Assembly (NCBI GenBank): GCA_001443525.1
Contig: LKPX01000009.1
Span: forward strand, 1-64,000
Direction of reading: 5' to 3'
DNA length: 64,000 nucleotides
Source: Desulfobacteraceae bacterium RAAP-1
GTDB lineage: Bacteria > Desulfobacterota > Desulfobacteria > Desulfobacterales > Desulfatirhabdiaceae
A program made the translations under genes and the position numbers. The notes under the pieces are model-generated. The model saw only the letters and a list, made by a program, of their open reading frames with translations, had not been told where the DNA came from and searched no databases. Below are positions 42,117-53,173 of this stretch, piece after piece (within the stretch, counting starts at the first letter, position 1; the number at the start of each line of letters is the position of its first letter).

Positions 42117-42837
42117 TTTTATGGCGCTGATCGAACTGAAGCATATTGTCAAGACATACCGCATTGCGGACATGGATGTGCCGGTGCTGAAAGGGGTGTC
42201 GATTCAGATCGACACCGGTGAACTTGTGGCGCTGATGGGGTCTTCCGGTTCCGGGAAAAGTACGCTGATGAATATTCTGGGGTGTCTGGACAGACCCACA
42301 TCCGGCGAATACTGGTTCAATCAGCAGGAAATTGCTCAGCTTTCTGCAGATGAGCGCGCCATTTTGAGAAACCGCAGCATGGGTTTTGTTTTTCAGAGCT
42401 TTAACCTGCTTCCCCGCGCCAGCGCTCTGGAAAACGTCACCATGCCGCTGTCCTATTCGGCAACGTATATTTCAGACAGGGAGGCTCGTCAAAGAGCATC
42501 TGAAATGCTGAGCCGCGTCGGACTCAAGGACAGAATGGATCATGAACCCTCTCAGCTTTCCGGAGGTCAGCAGCAGCGGGTCGCCATTGCGCGGGCATTG
42601 ATCAACCGGCCTCCGGTTCTCTTTGCGGATGAACCCACCGGAAATCTGGACTCGCACACCAGCAATGAAGTGCTTCAGATGTTCGAACAACTCAACCAGG
42701 AAGACGGTATCACCATCATTCTGGTCACCCACGATGCGGCTGTTGCCAGACATGCCCAAAGGGTCATCCGCATCGCCGACGGCCTGATCGTGGATGGTGA
42801 CGCAGACAGCACCCTGGAAGCGGCGGGAAAAAAATGA
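42109..42837 (+). CDS. MacB-type ABC transporter ATP-binding protein
   Basis: A 242-residue ATPase of the LolD/MacB class. Walker A is GSSGSGKS (about residues 44-51), followed by a Q-loop in [18 protein letters not shown]. The ABC signature is [15 protein letters not shown], Walker B is [12 protein letters not shown], and the H-loop is VTHD. It powers the separate permease encoded next. The start at 42109 overlaps the adaptor stop (ATGGATGA); ATG 42121 is the alternative. It overlaps the permease start as ATGA, so all three are tightly coupled. Confidence 0.95.
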   Translation: MDDFMALIELKHIVKTYRIADMDVPVLKGVSIQIDTGELVALMGSSGSGKSTLMNILGCLDRPTSGEYWFNQQEIAQLSADERAILRNRSMGFVFQSFNLLPRASALENVTMPLSYSATYISDREARQRASEMLSRVGLKDRMDHEPSQLSGGQQQRVAIARALINRPPVLFADEPTGNLDSHTSNEVLQMFEQLNQEDGITIILVTHDAAVARHAQRVIRIADGLIVDGDADSTLEAAGKK

Positions 42838-44216
42838 AGATTCACCGGATTCTGCGAACCGCGCTTCAGGCGCTTCAGCGAAACCCCATGCGGGCGATGC
42901 TGACAACGCTTGGGATTGTCATTGGTGTCGGCGCTGTCATCGCCATGATGGAAATCGGAAACGGCTCATCGGCAGCCGTCCAGAAATCCATCGCCAGCAT
43001 GGGCGCCAACACCATACTGGTGCTGCCCGGCACCGCAGCCAGCGGCGGGGTCAGTTTTGGTTTTGGCACCAGCATCACCCTGACACCTCAAGACTATGAG
43101 GCCATTCTCCGGGAATGCCCGGCGGTATCCAGCGCGGCCCCTGTGGTAAGGGCGCGCACTCAGGTGGTATATGGCAATCACAACTGGGTGCCCAATACGA
43201 TATTTGGCACCACGCCGTCATTTCTGGAAGTTCGCAACTGGACGGACATGGCGGACGGTGAATTTTTCACCGAACGGGATGTTTTAAACGCCAACAAGGT
43301 CTGCGTGCTGGGGCAGACCATTGTCCGCGAACTCTTTCAGGGAGAATCTCCTGTCGGCAAGGAAATCCGCATCAAGAATATATCGTTCCGGGTGGTCGGT
43401 GTGCTTGCATCCAAAGGCGCCAATATGATGGGCATGGATCAGGACGATATCGTTCTGGCGCCCTGGACCACCATCAAGTATCGTGTCGCCGGCTCCATGC
43501 TGACTTCCACCAACCAGAGCAGCAGCTCCACGACGTCTTCATCGGATACATCCACATCGGTCAACACCCTGAACACACTGTACCCGGGGCAGACGAGCCT
43601 GTATCCCGCGCAGTCCACCACTCAGGCTGCGGACAATCCTATTTCTGTGCGGTTTACGTATATTGATCAGATTCTGGTCAATGCGGCGTCTTCATCTGAA
43701 ATTCCTGCCGCCATCCGGCAAATTACCGCGACGCTGCGGGAACGTCATCACATCCGCGAAAACGAAGATGATGACTTCAATATCCGGGATATGACGGAAA
43801 TGACCAAAATGCTGACATCCACCACCAGTCTCATGACCAATCTGCTGCTGTGCGTTGCACTGATATCCTTGCTGGTAGGCGGGGTCGGCATCATGAATAT
43901 CATGCTGGTTTCCGTTACGGAACGCACGCGGGAGATCGGGCTTCGCATGGCGGTCGGCGCCAGGGCGCGGGATATTCTCCGGCAGTTTCTGGTCGAATCT
44001 GTCGTTTTGTGTCTGGTGGGCGGCGGAGTCGGCATCTTATTGGGGCATGGCGGCTCTTATCTGGTGCAGATGTTCCTTCACTGGCCCATCCAGAATTCAC
44101 CGGGTGCCATTGCTGCGGCAGTGATCGTCTCAGCCGGTGTGGGCATCATTTTCGGATATTATCCGGCGTGGCGAGCATCGCGTCTGGATCCGATCGAAGC
44201 CTTGCGCTATGAGTAA
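42834..44216 (+). CDS. MacB-type ABC transporter permease with Ser/Thr-rich insertion
   Basis: A 460-residue permease. The N-terminal membrane helix with LTTLGIVIGVGAVIAMM is followed by the large periplasmic MacB_PCD domain (about 45-335). Three C-terminal membrane helices form the FtsX-like domain, including LLVGGVGIMNIMLVSVTERT and REIGLRMAVGARARDIL, ending ASRLDPIEALRYE. An unusual low-complexity segment rich in Ser/Thr (about residues 222-264) sits in the periplasmic domain. With the adaptor and the outer-membrane factor it forms a tripartite exporter acting on periplasmic or membrane substrates such as peptides, macrolides or lipids. The substrate is unknown. Confidence 0.92.
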   Translation: MKIHRILRTALQALQRNPMRAMLTTLGIVIGVGAVIAMMEIGNGSSAAVQKSIASMGANTILVLPGTAASGGVSFGFGTSITLTPQDYEAILRECPAVSSAAPVVRARTQVVYGNHNWVPNTIFGTTPSFLEVRNWTDMADGEFFTERDVLNANKVCVLGQTIVRELFQGESPVGKEIRIKNISFRVVGVLASKGANMMGMDQDDIVLAPWTTIKYRVAGSMLTSTNQSSSSTTSSSDTSTSVNTLNTLYPGQTSLYPAQSTTQAADNPISVRFTYIDQILVNAASSSEIPAAIRQITATLRERHHIRENEDDDFNIRDMTEMTKMLTSTTSLMTNLLLCVALISLLVGGVGIMNIMLVSVTERTREIGLRMAVGARARDILRQFLVESVVLCLVGGGVGILLGHGGSYLVQMFLHWPIQNSPGAIAAAVIVSAGVGIIFGYYPAWRASRLDPIEALRYE

Positions 44217-44241
44217 CGTTATGAAAACAGGGAGTATCCTT

Positions 44242-45687
44242 ATGTCATCAACTTTCAGGGGCGTCTTGCGGCTACTGGCGGTAATGTTCACGGTGGCGGT
44301 TTCGATCACCGTATCCGGATGCGCTGTCGGCCCTGCCTATCATCCTTCGCAGACAGCTATGCCTGCCGCGTGGGTGGGGTCTGTCCCCGAAACTGCGGCT
44401 GAAAACGTGGTGGATATGGCTCACTGGTGGTCCGTCTTTCACGATCCGATTCTGGAGTCTCTGGTGACACAGGCTGTTGCGTCAAATCTGGATCTGAAGC
44501 TGGCGGAATCCCGCATCCGTCAGGCCAGAGCCGCGCGAAGTGCAGCGGTGGCGGGTCTAGGGCCTGCCGTCAGTGCGAACAGCTCTTTTACCCGGAGCCG
44601 GACATCGCCGGGAGGAAGTTCGGCCAGTAAAACATATGGAGCAACGGATGGCACGCTTTCCAGCCAGTATCAGGCCGGATTCGACGCTTCCTGGGAGCTG
44701 GATATTTTCGGCGGTGTCCGCCGGAATGTGGAAGCCGCCAACGCCGATCTTCAGGCCAGTATCGAAAGCCGGCGGGATGTTCTGGTAACTCTGGCTGCCG
44801 AAACCGCCGTGAATTATATCGATCTTCGGGCCTGTCAGCAGCAGATCGTCATTGCCCGGGAAAACCTTCTGGCGCAGCAGCGCACCGCCGAACTGACGCG
44901 GAAGCTTTTTAAAACCGGATTCTACAGCGCCCTGGATACCGCCAATGCGGATGCCCTGACGGCAACCACGGCCGCTCAGATTCCGGTTCTGGAAACATTG
45001 GCCCGGCAATACATTTACAGCCTCAGTCTGCTGATTGGCCGTGAACCTGGAGCGCTGATGACGGAACTGACCCCGCCATCCGGAATACCGGCGGCGGCGC
45101 CATCCGTGCCTGTTGGAATTCCAGCCGATCTATTGCGGCAGCGGCCGGACATCCGCATGGCTGAAGCCCAGATTCATGCGGCTACAGCGCGTATCGGCGT
45201 GGTCACGGCCGACCTGTTCCCCAAATTCACGCTTTCCGGCGCCGCCGGATTCATGAACAACGATTTTACTTCCTGGTTTGACTGGGTGAACCGTTTCTGG
45301 TCTTTCGGCCCATCGGCCAGCTGGCAGATTTTCGATACCGGAAAAACCCGTGCCAATATCGAGCAGCAGAAAGCCCTTGAGGAGCAGTCCGTCATTACCT
45401 ATCAGCAGACGGTTCTGACCGCGCTTCAAGAAGTTGAAAACGCGCTGATATCTTCCACCCAAGAGTATGAACGTCGCAAAGCACTGACCGATGCCGTAAC
45501 AGCCAACCGCAAGGCGGTGGATCTGGCCATACGGCTTTACAGCGATGGACAGACGGATTTCCTGAACGTTCTCCAGTCCCAGCGTTCTCTCTACACCTCT
45601 GAAGATGCACTGGCGCAGAGCAACAGGAATGTCTCCACCAATCTGGTCGCGCTTTACAAAGCCGTTGGCGGCGGGTGGGAGAATTAA
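44242..45687 (+). CDS. Outer-membrane efflux lipoprotein (NodT/OprM family)
   Basis: A 481-residue TolC-like outer-membrane channel. The signal peptide ends in lipobox VSGC (Cys near residue 22), as in OprM/NodT lipoproteins. WWSVFHDPILESLVTQAVAS and the NLDLKLAESRIRQARAARSA helix begin the first repeat, and a second structural repeat begins near QLRPDIRMAEAQ-like LRQRPDIRMAEAQIHAATAR. The start is 44242 because GGGAG is eight bases upstream; ATGs at 44209 and 44221 lack such a site. It completes the MacAB-type system and ends at an intrinsic terminator 150 bp later. Confidence 0.92.
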   Translation: MSSTFRGVLRLLAVMFTVAVSITVSGCAVGPAYHPSQTAMPAAWVGSVPETAAENVVDMAHWWSVFHDPILESLVTQAVASNLDLKLAESRIRQARAARSAAVAGLGPAVSANSSFTRSRTSPGGSSASKTYGATDGTLSSQYQAGFDASWELDIFGGVRRNVEAANADLQASIESRRDVLVTLAAETAVNYIDLRACQQQIVIARENLLAQQRTAELTRKLFKTGFYSALDTANADALTATTAAQIPVLETLARQYIYSLSLLIGREPGALMTELTPPSGIPAAAPSVPVGIPADLLRQRPDIRMAEAQIHAATARIGVVTADLFPKFTLSGAAGFMNNDFTSWFDWVNRFWSFGPSASWQIFDTGKTRANIEQQKALEEQSVITYQQTVLTALQEVENALISSTQEYERRKALTDAVTANRKAVDLAIRLYSDGQTDFLNVLQSQRSLYTSEDALAQSNRNVSTNLVALYKAVGGGWEN

Positions 45688-45834
45688 GGCCCGTCTGCAA
45701 CAATAGACATTGCCCCAATGGTCGCGCTTTCCTGGAGACTATGAACAGGACACCTTGAAAATGCGCGGCTGCCCCTTTGTTTTACCAATCTGAAAACAGT
45801 TCTGGGATTGGATGAGATCATCCGTTTTATAAAA

Positions 45835-45869
45835 AAGCAGGGCATGCCTGGATAGCCCTGCTTTTTTTA
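45835..45869 (+). terminator. Rho-independent terminator of the exporter operon
   Basis: AGCAGGGC and GCCCTGCT form a perfect 8-bp GC-rich stem, followed immediately by seven T residues (and preceded by an A-run, so it may work in both directions). It sits about 150 bp after the outer-membrane factor gene and directly before copy E of the small element. Confidence 0.9.
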
Positions 45870-45872
45870 TTT

Positions 45873-45998
45873 TGACGGCTTCGTAAAAAGTCCGCATGCT
45901 GTGTTGTGCTGCATCCTTCGTCATTGCAGCGTACGGTAAGTACGCTTCATTCCTTGCGGATTTGCACGCCTTGCCTGCGAACATTTTACGAAGTCGTT
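45873..45998. repeat. MITE-like element, copy E
   Basis: The left end is TGACGGCTTCGTAAAAAGT at 45873, directly after the terminator. The interior is as in copies A, B and F, with the hairpin GCGTAC-GGTAA-GTACGC. The inner right end CATTTTACGAAGTCGTTCG is followed by a fragment resembling the extra tail of copy F (CGAAAGTTGACT), after which similarity stops. No target duplication is visible, so the right end is probably truncated. Confidence 0.8.
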
Positions 45999-46038
45999 CG
46001 AAAGTTGACTCCCATATGACTTTGCTTTAAGGGATAAA

Positions 46039-47332
46039 GAAATTACAAATTTACCGTTTTATGATAGATTGTTATATTCCACCAGTTTAGAACGGGTGAG
46101 CGTTGCAATCGTCGCTCAAGGTCTGTTTTTTCGTTCCCGGAAATCTTAACGCCTTTCTCATATGGTGCATCCAATAGCCGTGTCACAGCGCGTATCCCCT
46201 TCCAAAAGAAATTGCCAGCTCGTTTTAACACAATCTCCACGGTATCCAACAAAGATCCGTTCCATGATTTCTCAAGCCCGGCCCAATAGCGCTCAATGCT
46301 ATTATATTTGCTGTGATAGGGAGGGTAGTAAACGAGTCGAACACAAAGTCCGGTCATGTCTGCAAACTCCGTCAAGCGAAACAGAAATTGAGTGCGGCAG
46401 CCACTGCATTCCGGTCCGTTATCAATGTTAATGACAAGCTGTTTCAGACCACAAAACTGCTGTTTTCTCTCTCCCCACCAGAGAAGAAGGCTATCAACAA
46501 TAAAGTCGCTGGTTTTGTAGCTGGTATCGAAAAACAAGAACGACCTGCCGGTAACCGGTTCCAAAATGCCACCAGGAACCAACTTTTCCTTGGGGCACAT
46601 ATCATGATCCAACGCTTTAACAGCATCAACGCCACGCGAACGGCCTCCTCTGGAATATTCACCAACATTGACAGTTGCCTTTGTGTCTATGCAGATTCTC
46701 ATGGTTTCAGAATCAGCATCCGCCAGAGCATTCATCTGCCAGACGTTTTCAAAGATAGCGTCAGTTTCTGCTGTTTTTTTTGGACCTTGGTTTTAGCCAC
46801 AGTGCGCAACCGATAATTATGACGCATCAGGATATTGGAAATCGTGCGCACGGTCGGCAATGATTCTGTTGACCAGCCCTTTTCCACAAGAGCATCGTAT
46901 ACTGCTTCAGCCGTCATGTTCGTATACATCAGGGTTGTGCGCAGATGAGATTCGGATTCACTATGTGGTTCCATAATGTCGCGTATTTCAACAAGCAAAT
47001 CTGGATTTTTTTCCTCTGCTTTCGGTTTATGCCGTTGAGAGATGTCGTTCACACATGAAATGCCTGTTTGAAATTCCTTGATTCCAACTTCCACAACAGA
47101 TCGGCCCCAGCCAAACACATCCTCAGCCACACGATGCTTTCCGTCCAGCAACAACAGGGTCACATCTCCCATCGCACGCCGTCGCGCAGGCCAGGGAATC
47201 AAATCAATCAAACGCGAAATCAAGTCCACAAGTTCTTTTGATATCCCATTTCGAACCAAAGTCGATGTCTTCATACACAGTCCCTCCTTTTTTGTTCTAT
47301 GAAAACAATATAAACGGTATTATAATATTTTC
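46039..47332. mobile_element. ISAzo13-type insertion sequence
   Basis: An element of about 1.3 kb carrying a two-frame transposase on the minus strand. Candidate imperfect inverted repeats of about 27 bp lie at 46039-46065 (core ACCGTTTTAT) and 47306-47332 (core ATAAACGGT on the plus strand). The transposase stop codon (46043) lies inside the left repeat, as is common in compact IS. No convincing target duplication was found, so exact ends are uncertain. It separates the exporter operon from the chemosensory operon. From 47333 to the cheA start at 47672 I see no gene and no clear promoter. Confidence 0.65.
46043..47274 (-). CDS. ISAzo13-family transposase, joined by possible -1 frameshift
   Basis: Two overlapping frames make one protein of about 410 residues. 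The first (47274-46732) has LLLDGKHRVAEDVFGWGRSV, HKPKAEEKNPDLL and the ILMRHNYRLRTVAKTKVQKK end. The second (entered at 46774-46781) gives TDAIFENVWQMNALADADSE, then ICIDTKATVNVGEYSRGG and VYYPPYHSKYNSIERYWAG, a DDE-type catalytic domain. The frames meet at an A8 tract (CAA AAA AAA C). Slipping back one base there gives a continuous ISAzo13 sequence. The tract is a classic slippery site, so either programmed frameshifting or an inactivating single-base loss is possible. Confidence 0.8.
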
Positions 47333-47671
47333 CAAGCCTCTAAAAACTGATTAGGCTGGATTTAAAGACCAAAATATAACCACAGGTTACACGAAAAGCT
47401 TAAACATTGAGTTTATATCCAAAATATAAAATCCGCCGCACAACCAGCCTTCTGACATACCCTCTAAACGATGTCAAATAGACATATCAACAGAACCCAT
47501 CGGGAACATAAGCGATTTTCGCTTGACAGCCAGCCCCGGAAAGATGCAGAAAGATATCCACGATCTTACATTCTGAGCACAATGGCAGGTAAACGTGGCC
47601 AGGCCTGTGTTCTTCGCTTATTCTCCCCATCAGATTGCGGAATGGATTGATGTAAAAAAAGGACAAGCATT

Positions 47672-50600
47672 ATGTCACTGACCTCTGATGAACTTATGGC
47701 TGCGTTTGTTGATGAGGCTGTCGAGCATCTTTCCAGCATTGAAAATGATCTGCTGACCATCGAAAAAGCCGGGAATGCTGTCGATCAGTCGCTGGTGAAC
47801 AAGGTTTTCCGAGCAGCTCATTCCATCAAAGGCGGCGCAGGCTTCGTCGGGCTCGCCAATATCAAGGAACTGTCGCACAAAATGGAGACGATTTTGGGAC
47901 TGATTCGAAGTGGAAATCTTTTCCCGAATTCTGAAATCATTACCGTTTTGCTGATGGCTTCAGAATCGTTGAAACAACTGGTAGGAAATGTCGCCGAAAG
48001 CGACGCAATGGATATCTCCGATTCGCTGAAAGCCCTGGATAGTATTCCCCATGAACCTCCATCTCTATCAGAGAAAACCATACCGACAGCTCAAACGCTG
48101 ATTTTCCAAAAACCGCCGGCGGTTCAAATTCCGGAACAGGCCCGGTCATCGTTGCCTGAATTCACGCCAGAACCGTTTCCGGTATCGGATATATACGCCG
48201 ACATGCAGATTCCGCAAGAAATCGTGCTGAAGGCCAGAAAAGAAGGGAAGCAGGTTTATCTGCTTCGGGTAGATCCCGCTCAAGACGGCTTGTTTCGCGG
48301 CAAAAGCACGGTGGATATCATCGATGAATTGAAAATCTACGGGACGGTTCTGTCTTGCCGTAGTGGAGAAAATCCGGGCGACACTTCAGATGGAACGTTT
48401 CGGGCGGAAGCGGCTGTTGTCCAGATCGTTTTCGCCTGTATTCTGAACCCGGAAGATATGGCGTTGCTGCTGGAGATAGACAAAACGCACCTGACACTGA
48501 TAGATGACGCCACCCATAGCGTTCATTTACAGGAATCCCCTGTCATACAGCCGCCTGTACTCGTTCCACCTCCCGGATCAATTGCGTTTGCGGATCAGAG
48601 CCATGGTGATGCTGACAAACATGCATATGTGGAAATCGTTCCGGCTGCAGATCTTCGGAGCCCCATGCCTGTTGTTTCTACTTCCCATCCCGGTATTTTG
48701 TTTCCTTCTAAAAGTGAAAAAAATCATCCTGCAGACGGCTCTCCAACCAGTATCCGCGTGAATGTTCGGATTCTGGATGCGCTGATGGATCTGGCAAGTG
48801 AACTGGTACTCAGCAGAAACCAGTTGCTCAAATCCATCACCATGTATGACCACAGGCAGACGGAGAACATCGGCAAACGCGTGGATCATATCACCTCCGA
48901 CCTTCAGCGGGTTATCATGCTGACGCGGATGCAGCCCGTGGGCAATCTCTTCAACAAGTTTCCGCTGGTGGTTCGTAACATGGCCCGTGATCTGGGAAAA
49001 GAAATTGCTTTTGAAATTGAAGGCGCGGATGTGGAGTTAGACAGATCCTTGCTGGAAGCCATGAGCGATCCGCTCACCCATTTGATTCGAAATGCGGTAG
49101 GACACGGCATTGAAACCGCGGATGTCCGAAAAAATCTCGGCAAGCCCGGAGTCGGGAAAATTATGGTAAGGGCATTGAACGAGGCAGGGCAGGTGGTTAT
49201 CGAAGTGATGGATGACGGTGCAGGAATAGAACCGAACCGAGTGGCGGTGTCAGCGGCTTCCAGGGGATTTGTCACAGAAGAGCAGATTCGCGTCATGAGC
49301 GAAAAGGACAGATTGAACCTGATTTTCCTGCCGGGGTTTTCCACATCCGCTCAGATATCGGAACTTTCCGGTCGGGGCGTCGGAATGGATGTGGTTAAGA
49401 CAAATCTGGATGCGCTGGGGGGGCTTGTGGATATTGATTCTGCACCCGGGAGAGGCACCTGCATCCGCATCCGGTTACCACTGACGCTGGCGATTATTCC
49501 CTCCCAGATCGTTTCGGCTGGAAATGAGCGTTTCGCCATCCCCCAGATCAATCTCGAAGAGCTTCTCAGGATTCCGGCAGCCAAAGTCAAGGATCGGGTG
49601 GAGCGGGTCGGCAGCGCGGAAGTGGTGCGATTGCGCGGCAAACTGCTCCCGCTGGTGCGAGTAACCGATATTTTAGGCATTCAACGCACATACACCGATC
49701 TGAAAACCCGGCAACGTGTGGTAGATCGCCGCGTGGCCGTGGCCGATCGGCGTTCCAGAAAAACATCGTTGATCGCAGATGATTTCGAAATAGAACATAA
49801 TCCCGATCCGCTGGTGGCCATCGACAGTCGTCCGTCCGCAACAGCATCTCCGAAAGCTTCCGACCAGTCTCCGGCATTTCGCGCTGGGCCGGACCGCCGG
49901 TATCGGGCTGTCAGCGCGCTGAATATTGCCGTCGTTTCCACAGGCCAGATAAAATACGGGCTGGTTGTGGACGCTTTTCACGATGCCGAGGAAATTGTTG
50001 TCAAACCTCTGGGGCGGCATTTGAAAACCTGCCGGGGATATGCAGGCGCCACCATTATGGGGGATGGAAAGGTTGCCCTGATTCTGGATGTCAATGATCT
50101 GTCGGAGATGGCAGGGCTGTTTTCCATGGACGGTACATTGAGAGCAGGTGAAATAGCCCGGGAAGCATCACCCGTAGTCCGCACGGAAATCGATCCCCTG
50201 AACCTGCTCATTTTCAGAAATGCGACAGATGAACAGTTTGCCATGCCGATGAATCAGGTGCTGCGTATCGAAAGAATCCGGCAGTGCGATATCCAGTCTT
50301 TGGGAGGTGTGCGAACCATTCAATACCGGAGCGGCAATCTGCGTGTGTTCAGCATCGATGAAATTGCCCGTGTAAAGCCTCTGGCGGATTGCGAACATTT
50401 GCTGGTCATTGTTTTTATGATTGCCGGCAGAGAGCTGGGAGTTCTGGCGACAGGGCCGGTGGATTCTGTTATCACTGACGCAGGCATTGACGGCGACGCG
50501 TTGAAGCAGCCCGGTATCATGGGGTCCATGGTGCTGAATGGCAACACCACGCTGCTGGTGGATGTTCTGGAAATCGTTCGAACGCTGTATCCGGACTGGT

Positions 50601-51034
50601 TCACGGACACCGCTGGCGCCAAGCGTTCACTGTCTGTGAACGCCACGCTTCTGGTCGTGGATGATTCGCGGTTTTTCCGGACACAGATCACATCGTTCAT
50701 CGGCAGCGAAGGATATGAGGTGATAGATGCCGAGGATGGAGAGGCCGCCTGGAAAATTCTTCAGAGTTCCGATCGGCATATCTCCATGGTGGTCACCGAC
50801 ATTGAAATGCCCCGGCTGAACGGTATCGAACTTACGGAAAGAATCCGAAGCGACGCCAGATTTTCCGGGCTGCCGGTGATCGCTCTGACAACGCTGGCGG
50901 ATGACAGGGCCATGGAACGCGCAAAGCAGGCCGGCGTCAATGAATATCAGATCAAACTGGATAAGGAACGTCTGGCCCGCAGCATCGGTGCGCTGATGTC
51001 TGAACGGATAAAACATGCCCCTGAAAGTGAATAA
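47672..51034 (+). CDS. Hybrid CheA-type histidine kinase with two CheW-like domains and a receiver
   Basis: A 1120-residue kinase. Hpt domain 1-110 with phospho-acceptor His50 in [13 protein letters not shown]2-like segment lies near 180-275 and the dimerisation helix [15 protein letters not shown] near 371. The HATPase domain follows ([30 protein letters not shown], about 465-610). CheW-like domain one begins near 615 and is interrupted by a polar linker of roughly 90 residues before its second half. CheW-like domain two runs about 850-965. A C-terminal receiver follows from about 992, with Asp1043 in VTDIEMPRL. The CheA-REC layout is that of WspE/FrzE-type kinases. It heads a five-gene operon. 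AAAGGA precedes the ATG. Confidence 0.93.
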   Translation: MSLTSDELMAAFVDEAVEHLSSIENDLLTIEKAGNAVDQSLVNKVFRAAHSIKGGAGFVGLANIKELSHKMETILGLIRSGNLFPNSEIITVLLMASESLKQLVGNVAESDAMDISDSLKALDSIPHEPPSLSEKTIPTAQTLIFQKPPAVQIPEQARSSLPEFTPEPFPVSDIYADMQIPQEIVLKARKEGKQVYLLRVDPAQDGLFRGKSTVDIIDELKIYGTVLSCRSGENPGDTSDGTFRAEAAVVQIVFACILNPEDMALLLEIDKTHLTLIDDATHSVHLQESPVIQPPVLVPPPGSIAFADQSHGDADKHAYVEIVPAADLRSPMPVVSTSHPGILFPSKSEKNHPADGSPTSIRVNVRILDALMDLASELVLSRNQLLKSITMYDHRQTENIGKRVDHITSDLQRVIMLTRMQPVGNLFNKFPLVVRNMARDLGKEIAFEIEGADVELDRSLLEAMSDPLTHLIRNAVGHGIETADVRKNLGKPGVGKIMVRALNEAGQVVIEVMDDGAGIEPNRVAVSAASRGFVTEEQIRVMSEKDRLNLIFLPGFSTSAQISELSGRGVGMDVVKTNLDALGGLVDIDSAPGRGTCIRIRLPLTLAIIPSQIVSAGNERFAIPQINLEELLRIPAAKVKDRVERVGSAEVVRLRGKLLPLVRVTDILGIQRTYTDLKTRQRVVDRRVAVADRRSRKTSLIADDFEIEHNPDPLVAIDSRPSATASPKASDQSPAFRAGPDRRYRAVSALNIAVVSTGQIKYGLVVDAFHDAEEIVVKPLGRHLKTCRGYAGATIMGDGKVALILDVNDLSEMAGLFSMDGTLRAGEIAREASPVVRTEIDPLNLLIFRNATDEQFAMPMNQVLRIERIRQCDIQSLGGVRTIQYRSGNLRVFSIDEIARVKPLADCEHLLVIVFMIAGRELGVLATGPVDSVITDAGIDGDALKQPGIMGSMVLNGNTTLLVDVLEIVRTLYPDWFTDTAGAKRSLSVNATLLVVDDSRFFRTQITSFIGSEGYEVIDAEDGEAAWKILQSSDRHISMVVTDIEMPRLNGIELTERIRSDARFSGLPVIALTTLADDRAMERAKQAGVNEYQIKLDKERLARSIGALMSERIKHAPESE

Positions 51035-51069
51035 AGGATGCCGGGGACATAGAGATCATGGAGGACAGT

Positions 51070-53154
51070 ATGCAGATCCTGAAAAATATGAGATTGCGAA
51101 CAAAGTTTATGGCGATATTCCTGGCGGTGGGAATCATTCCGTTTGGCACCATTGGAATTATTTCAAAAGTTGTGACGGGAAATGCCCTTGAAACAGAAGT
51201 CAACCGGCAACTGATCACCCTTAGGGATATCCGGAAAAAACAGATTCAGAACTATTTTGACAATGTCTTTACCGATATCCGGATTTTTTCTCACCGAAAG
51301 GGTGTGCTGGATTTCTTCAATCTGCTGATCGGGCTGGATGCCGCTGCAAAACCGGATGGCGCTTTTGATATTTCCAGTCCGGAATATCAGAAAATCAACG
51401 ATCAAATGGGCAAAAACATCCAGAACTTTTTTGAGGAAAGCGGATATGCAGACATTTATATGATATGCGCCAGGCATGGTCACGTCATGTTTTCCTGTGC
51501 CCGGCAATCCGATCTGGGGACGAATCTGAATACAGGCCCCTACAAAGGCAGCGGGCTGGCTGTCTTGTGGAAAAAAATCGCCAAGACTCGCAAACCGGCT
51601 ATGGTGGATTTTCAGCCCTATGCGCCATCCGGCAACCGGCCTTCGGCATTCATTGGATATCCGGTTATGGGCGCGGATGAAACGCTGGCCGGCGTCATCG
51701 CTTTTCAGATTTCACCGGATGCCGTCAATGTTCTCATGAGCGAACGCTATGGTCAGGCCAAAACGGGCGAAACATATCTGGTAGGGCCGGACAATATCAT
51801 GCGTTCCGATTCATTTCTGGATCCCGGCCGGTTTTCCGTTAAAGCTTCATTTGCCAGCCCCGAAAGCGGCAGGGTGGATACAGAGGCCGTTCGAGAAGCT
51901 CTGGCCGGCCACCGCGGTGAGAGACGAATCCGAAATTATGATGGACACATCGTATTTTCCGCATATGCCCCGCTTAAAATTGAAGATATCACCTGGGCGA
52001 TTCTGGCGGAAGTTCGGGAAAAAGATGCCTACAGAGCACTGGACGCCATGAACTGGCTGATGGGAACCGTGGCCTCTCTGGTAGTGGTGGTGATTGTACT
52101 GACCGCATTTCTGGTAACACGCTCCATCACATATCCGATTAACAAAAGCACCCGCTTTGCCAAACGCATATCCGAAGGCGACTTTACCGAACTGCTGGAG
52201 ATGAAGCAGAAAGATGAAATCGGGATCCTCTCCGGAGCGCTGAATCAGATGGTGACCAGTCTGCGCAAAATGATTGGCCAGATTGTCGAGGGGGTGGAGA
52301 CGTTATCGGCGTCATCCACAGAGCTTTCCGCCATATCCCGGCAGATGTCCGCTAATTCCGCCAACACTTACGAACGCTCGTGCAGCGTAGCGGCGTCCGC
52401 TGAGGAAATGAGCGCCAATATGACGTCTGTCGCAGCGGCTGCAGCGCAGACATCCACCAATGTCAATATGGTAGCCACAGCTTCCGAGGAGATGACCGCC
52501 ACCATCAACGAAATTGCCCGCAATGCCGAAAAAGCCAGAAAAATCACCAATCAGGCAGTGACAGATGCGCAAAACGCGTCGGAAACCGTTCACGATCTGG
52601 GCAATGCGGCGCATGAAATCGGTAAAGTAACGGAAACTATCGCTGATATTTCAGACCAGACCAATCTTCTGGCGCTGAACGCCACTATCGAGGCTGCCCG
52701 GGCCGGAGACGCCGGAAAAGGTTTTGCGGTTGTGGCCAATGAAATCAAGGAGCTGGCCAAACAGACTGCGGAAGCCACGCGGGAAATCAAAGACAAGATC
52801 GAGGGAATCCAAATCTCTACTTCCGGAACCGTGACCAGAATTCAGCAGATTTCACAGATTATCAATGATATCAACGAAATCGTGTCTTCCATTGCCACCG
52901 CGGTCGAAGAGCAGTCCATTACAACCAATGACATTGCCGGGAATGTAGCTCAGGCAGCCCGCGGCATTCATGAAGTCACTCAAAACGTGGCGCAGAGCTC
53001 CGACGTTTCCCAAAGTATCGCCCAGGATATTTCCGGGGTTAACCGCGCTGCGGAAGATATCTCCGCCAACAGCACTCAGGTGAGCATGAGCGCCGAAGAA
53101 TTGAAAAAACTGGCGCGCCGTCTGAAAGACATGGTGGAAATATTCAAGATATAA
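51070..53154 (+). CDS. Methyl-accepting chemotaxis protein with periplasmic Cache-type sensor
   Basis: A 694-residue chemoreceptor. Membrane segment one is about 11-31. A periplasmic double-Cache-like sensor follows (about 35-325; [20 protein letters not shown] is typical), then membrane segment two (about 329-349), HAMP (about 350-402) and a long signalling hairpin. The hairpin tip is [20 protein letters not shown] (about 531-550). The start at 51070 follows GGAGG within the first codons of a longer frame beginning at 51058. The ligand is likely a small organic molecule, but unknown. It would control the hybrid CheA upstream through the CheW downstream. Confidence 0.93.
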   Translation: MQILKNMRLRTKFMAIFLAVGIIPFGTIGIISKVVTGNALETEVNRQLITLRDIRKKQIQNYFDNVFTDIRIFSHRKGVLDFFNLLIGLDAAAKPDGAFDISSPEYQKINDQMGKNIQNFFEESGYADIYMICARHGHVMFSCARQSDLGTNLNTGPYKGSGLAVLWKKIAKTRKPAMVDFQPYAPSGNRPSAFIGYPVMGADETLAGVIAFQISPDAVNVLMSERYGQAKTGETYLVGPDNIMRSDSFLDPGRFSVKASFASPESGRVDTEAVREALAGHRGERRIRNYDGHIVFSAYAPLKIEDITWAILAEVREKDAYRALDAMNWLMGTVASLVVVVIVLTAFLVTRSITYPINKSTRFAKRISEGDFTELLEMKQKDEIGILSGALNQMVTSLRKMIGQIVEGVETLSASSTELSAISRQMSANSANTYERSCSVAASAEEMSANMTSVAAAAAQTSTNVNMVATASEEMTATINEIARNAEKARKITNQAVTDAQNASETVHDLGNAAHEIGKVTETIADISDQTNLLALNATIEAARAGDAGKGFAVVANEIKELAKQTAEATREIKDKIEGIQISTSGTVTRIQQISQIINDINEIVSSIATAVEEQSITTNDIAGNVAQAARGIHEVTQNVAQSSDVSQSIAQDISGVNRAAEDISANSTQVSMSAEELKKLARRLKDMVEIFKI

Positions 53155-53173
53155 ACGGGTGGAAAGAACGGCC

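Noticed and set aside
45739-45984. An 81-codon minus-strand frame after the efflux operon
   Set aside because: It is made of the terminator and copy E of the small element; similar frames appear in other copies (for example 74-352) only because the element is repeated.
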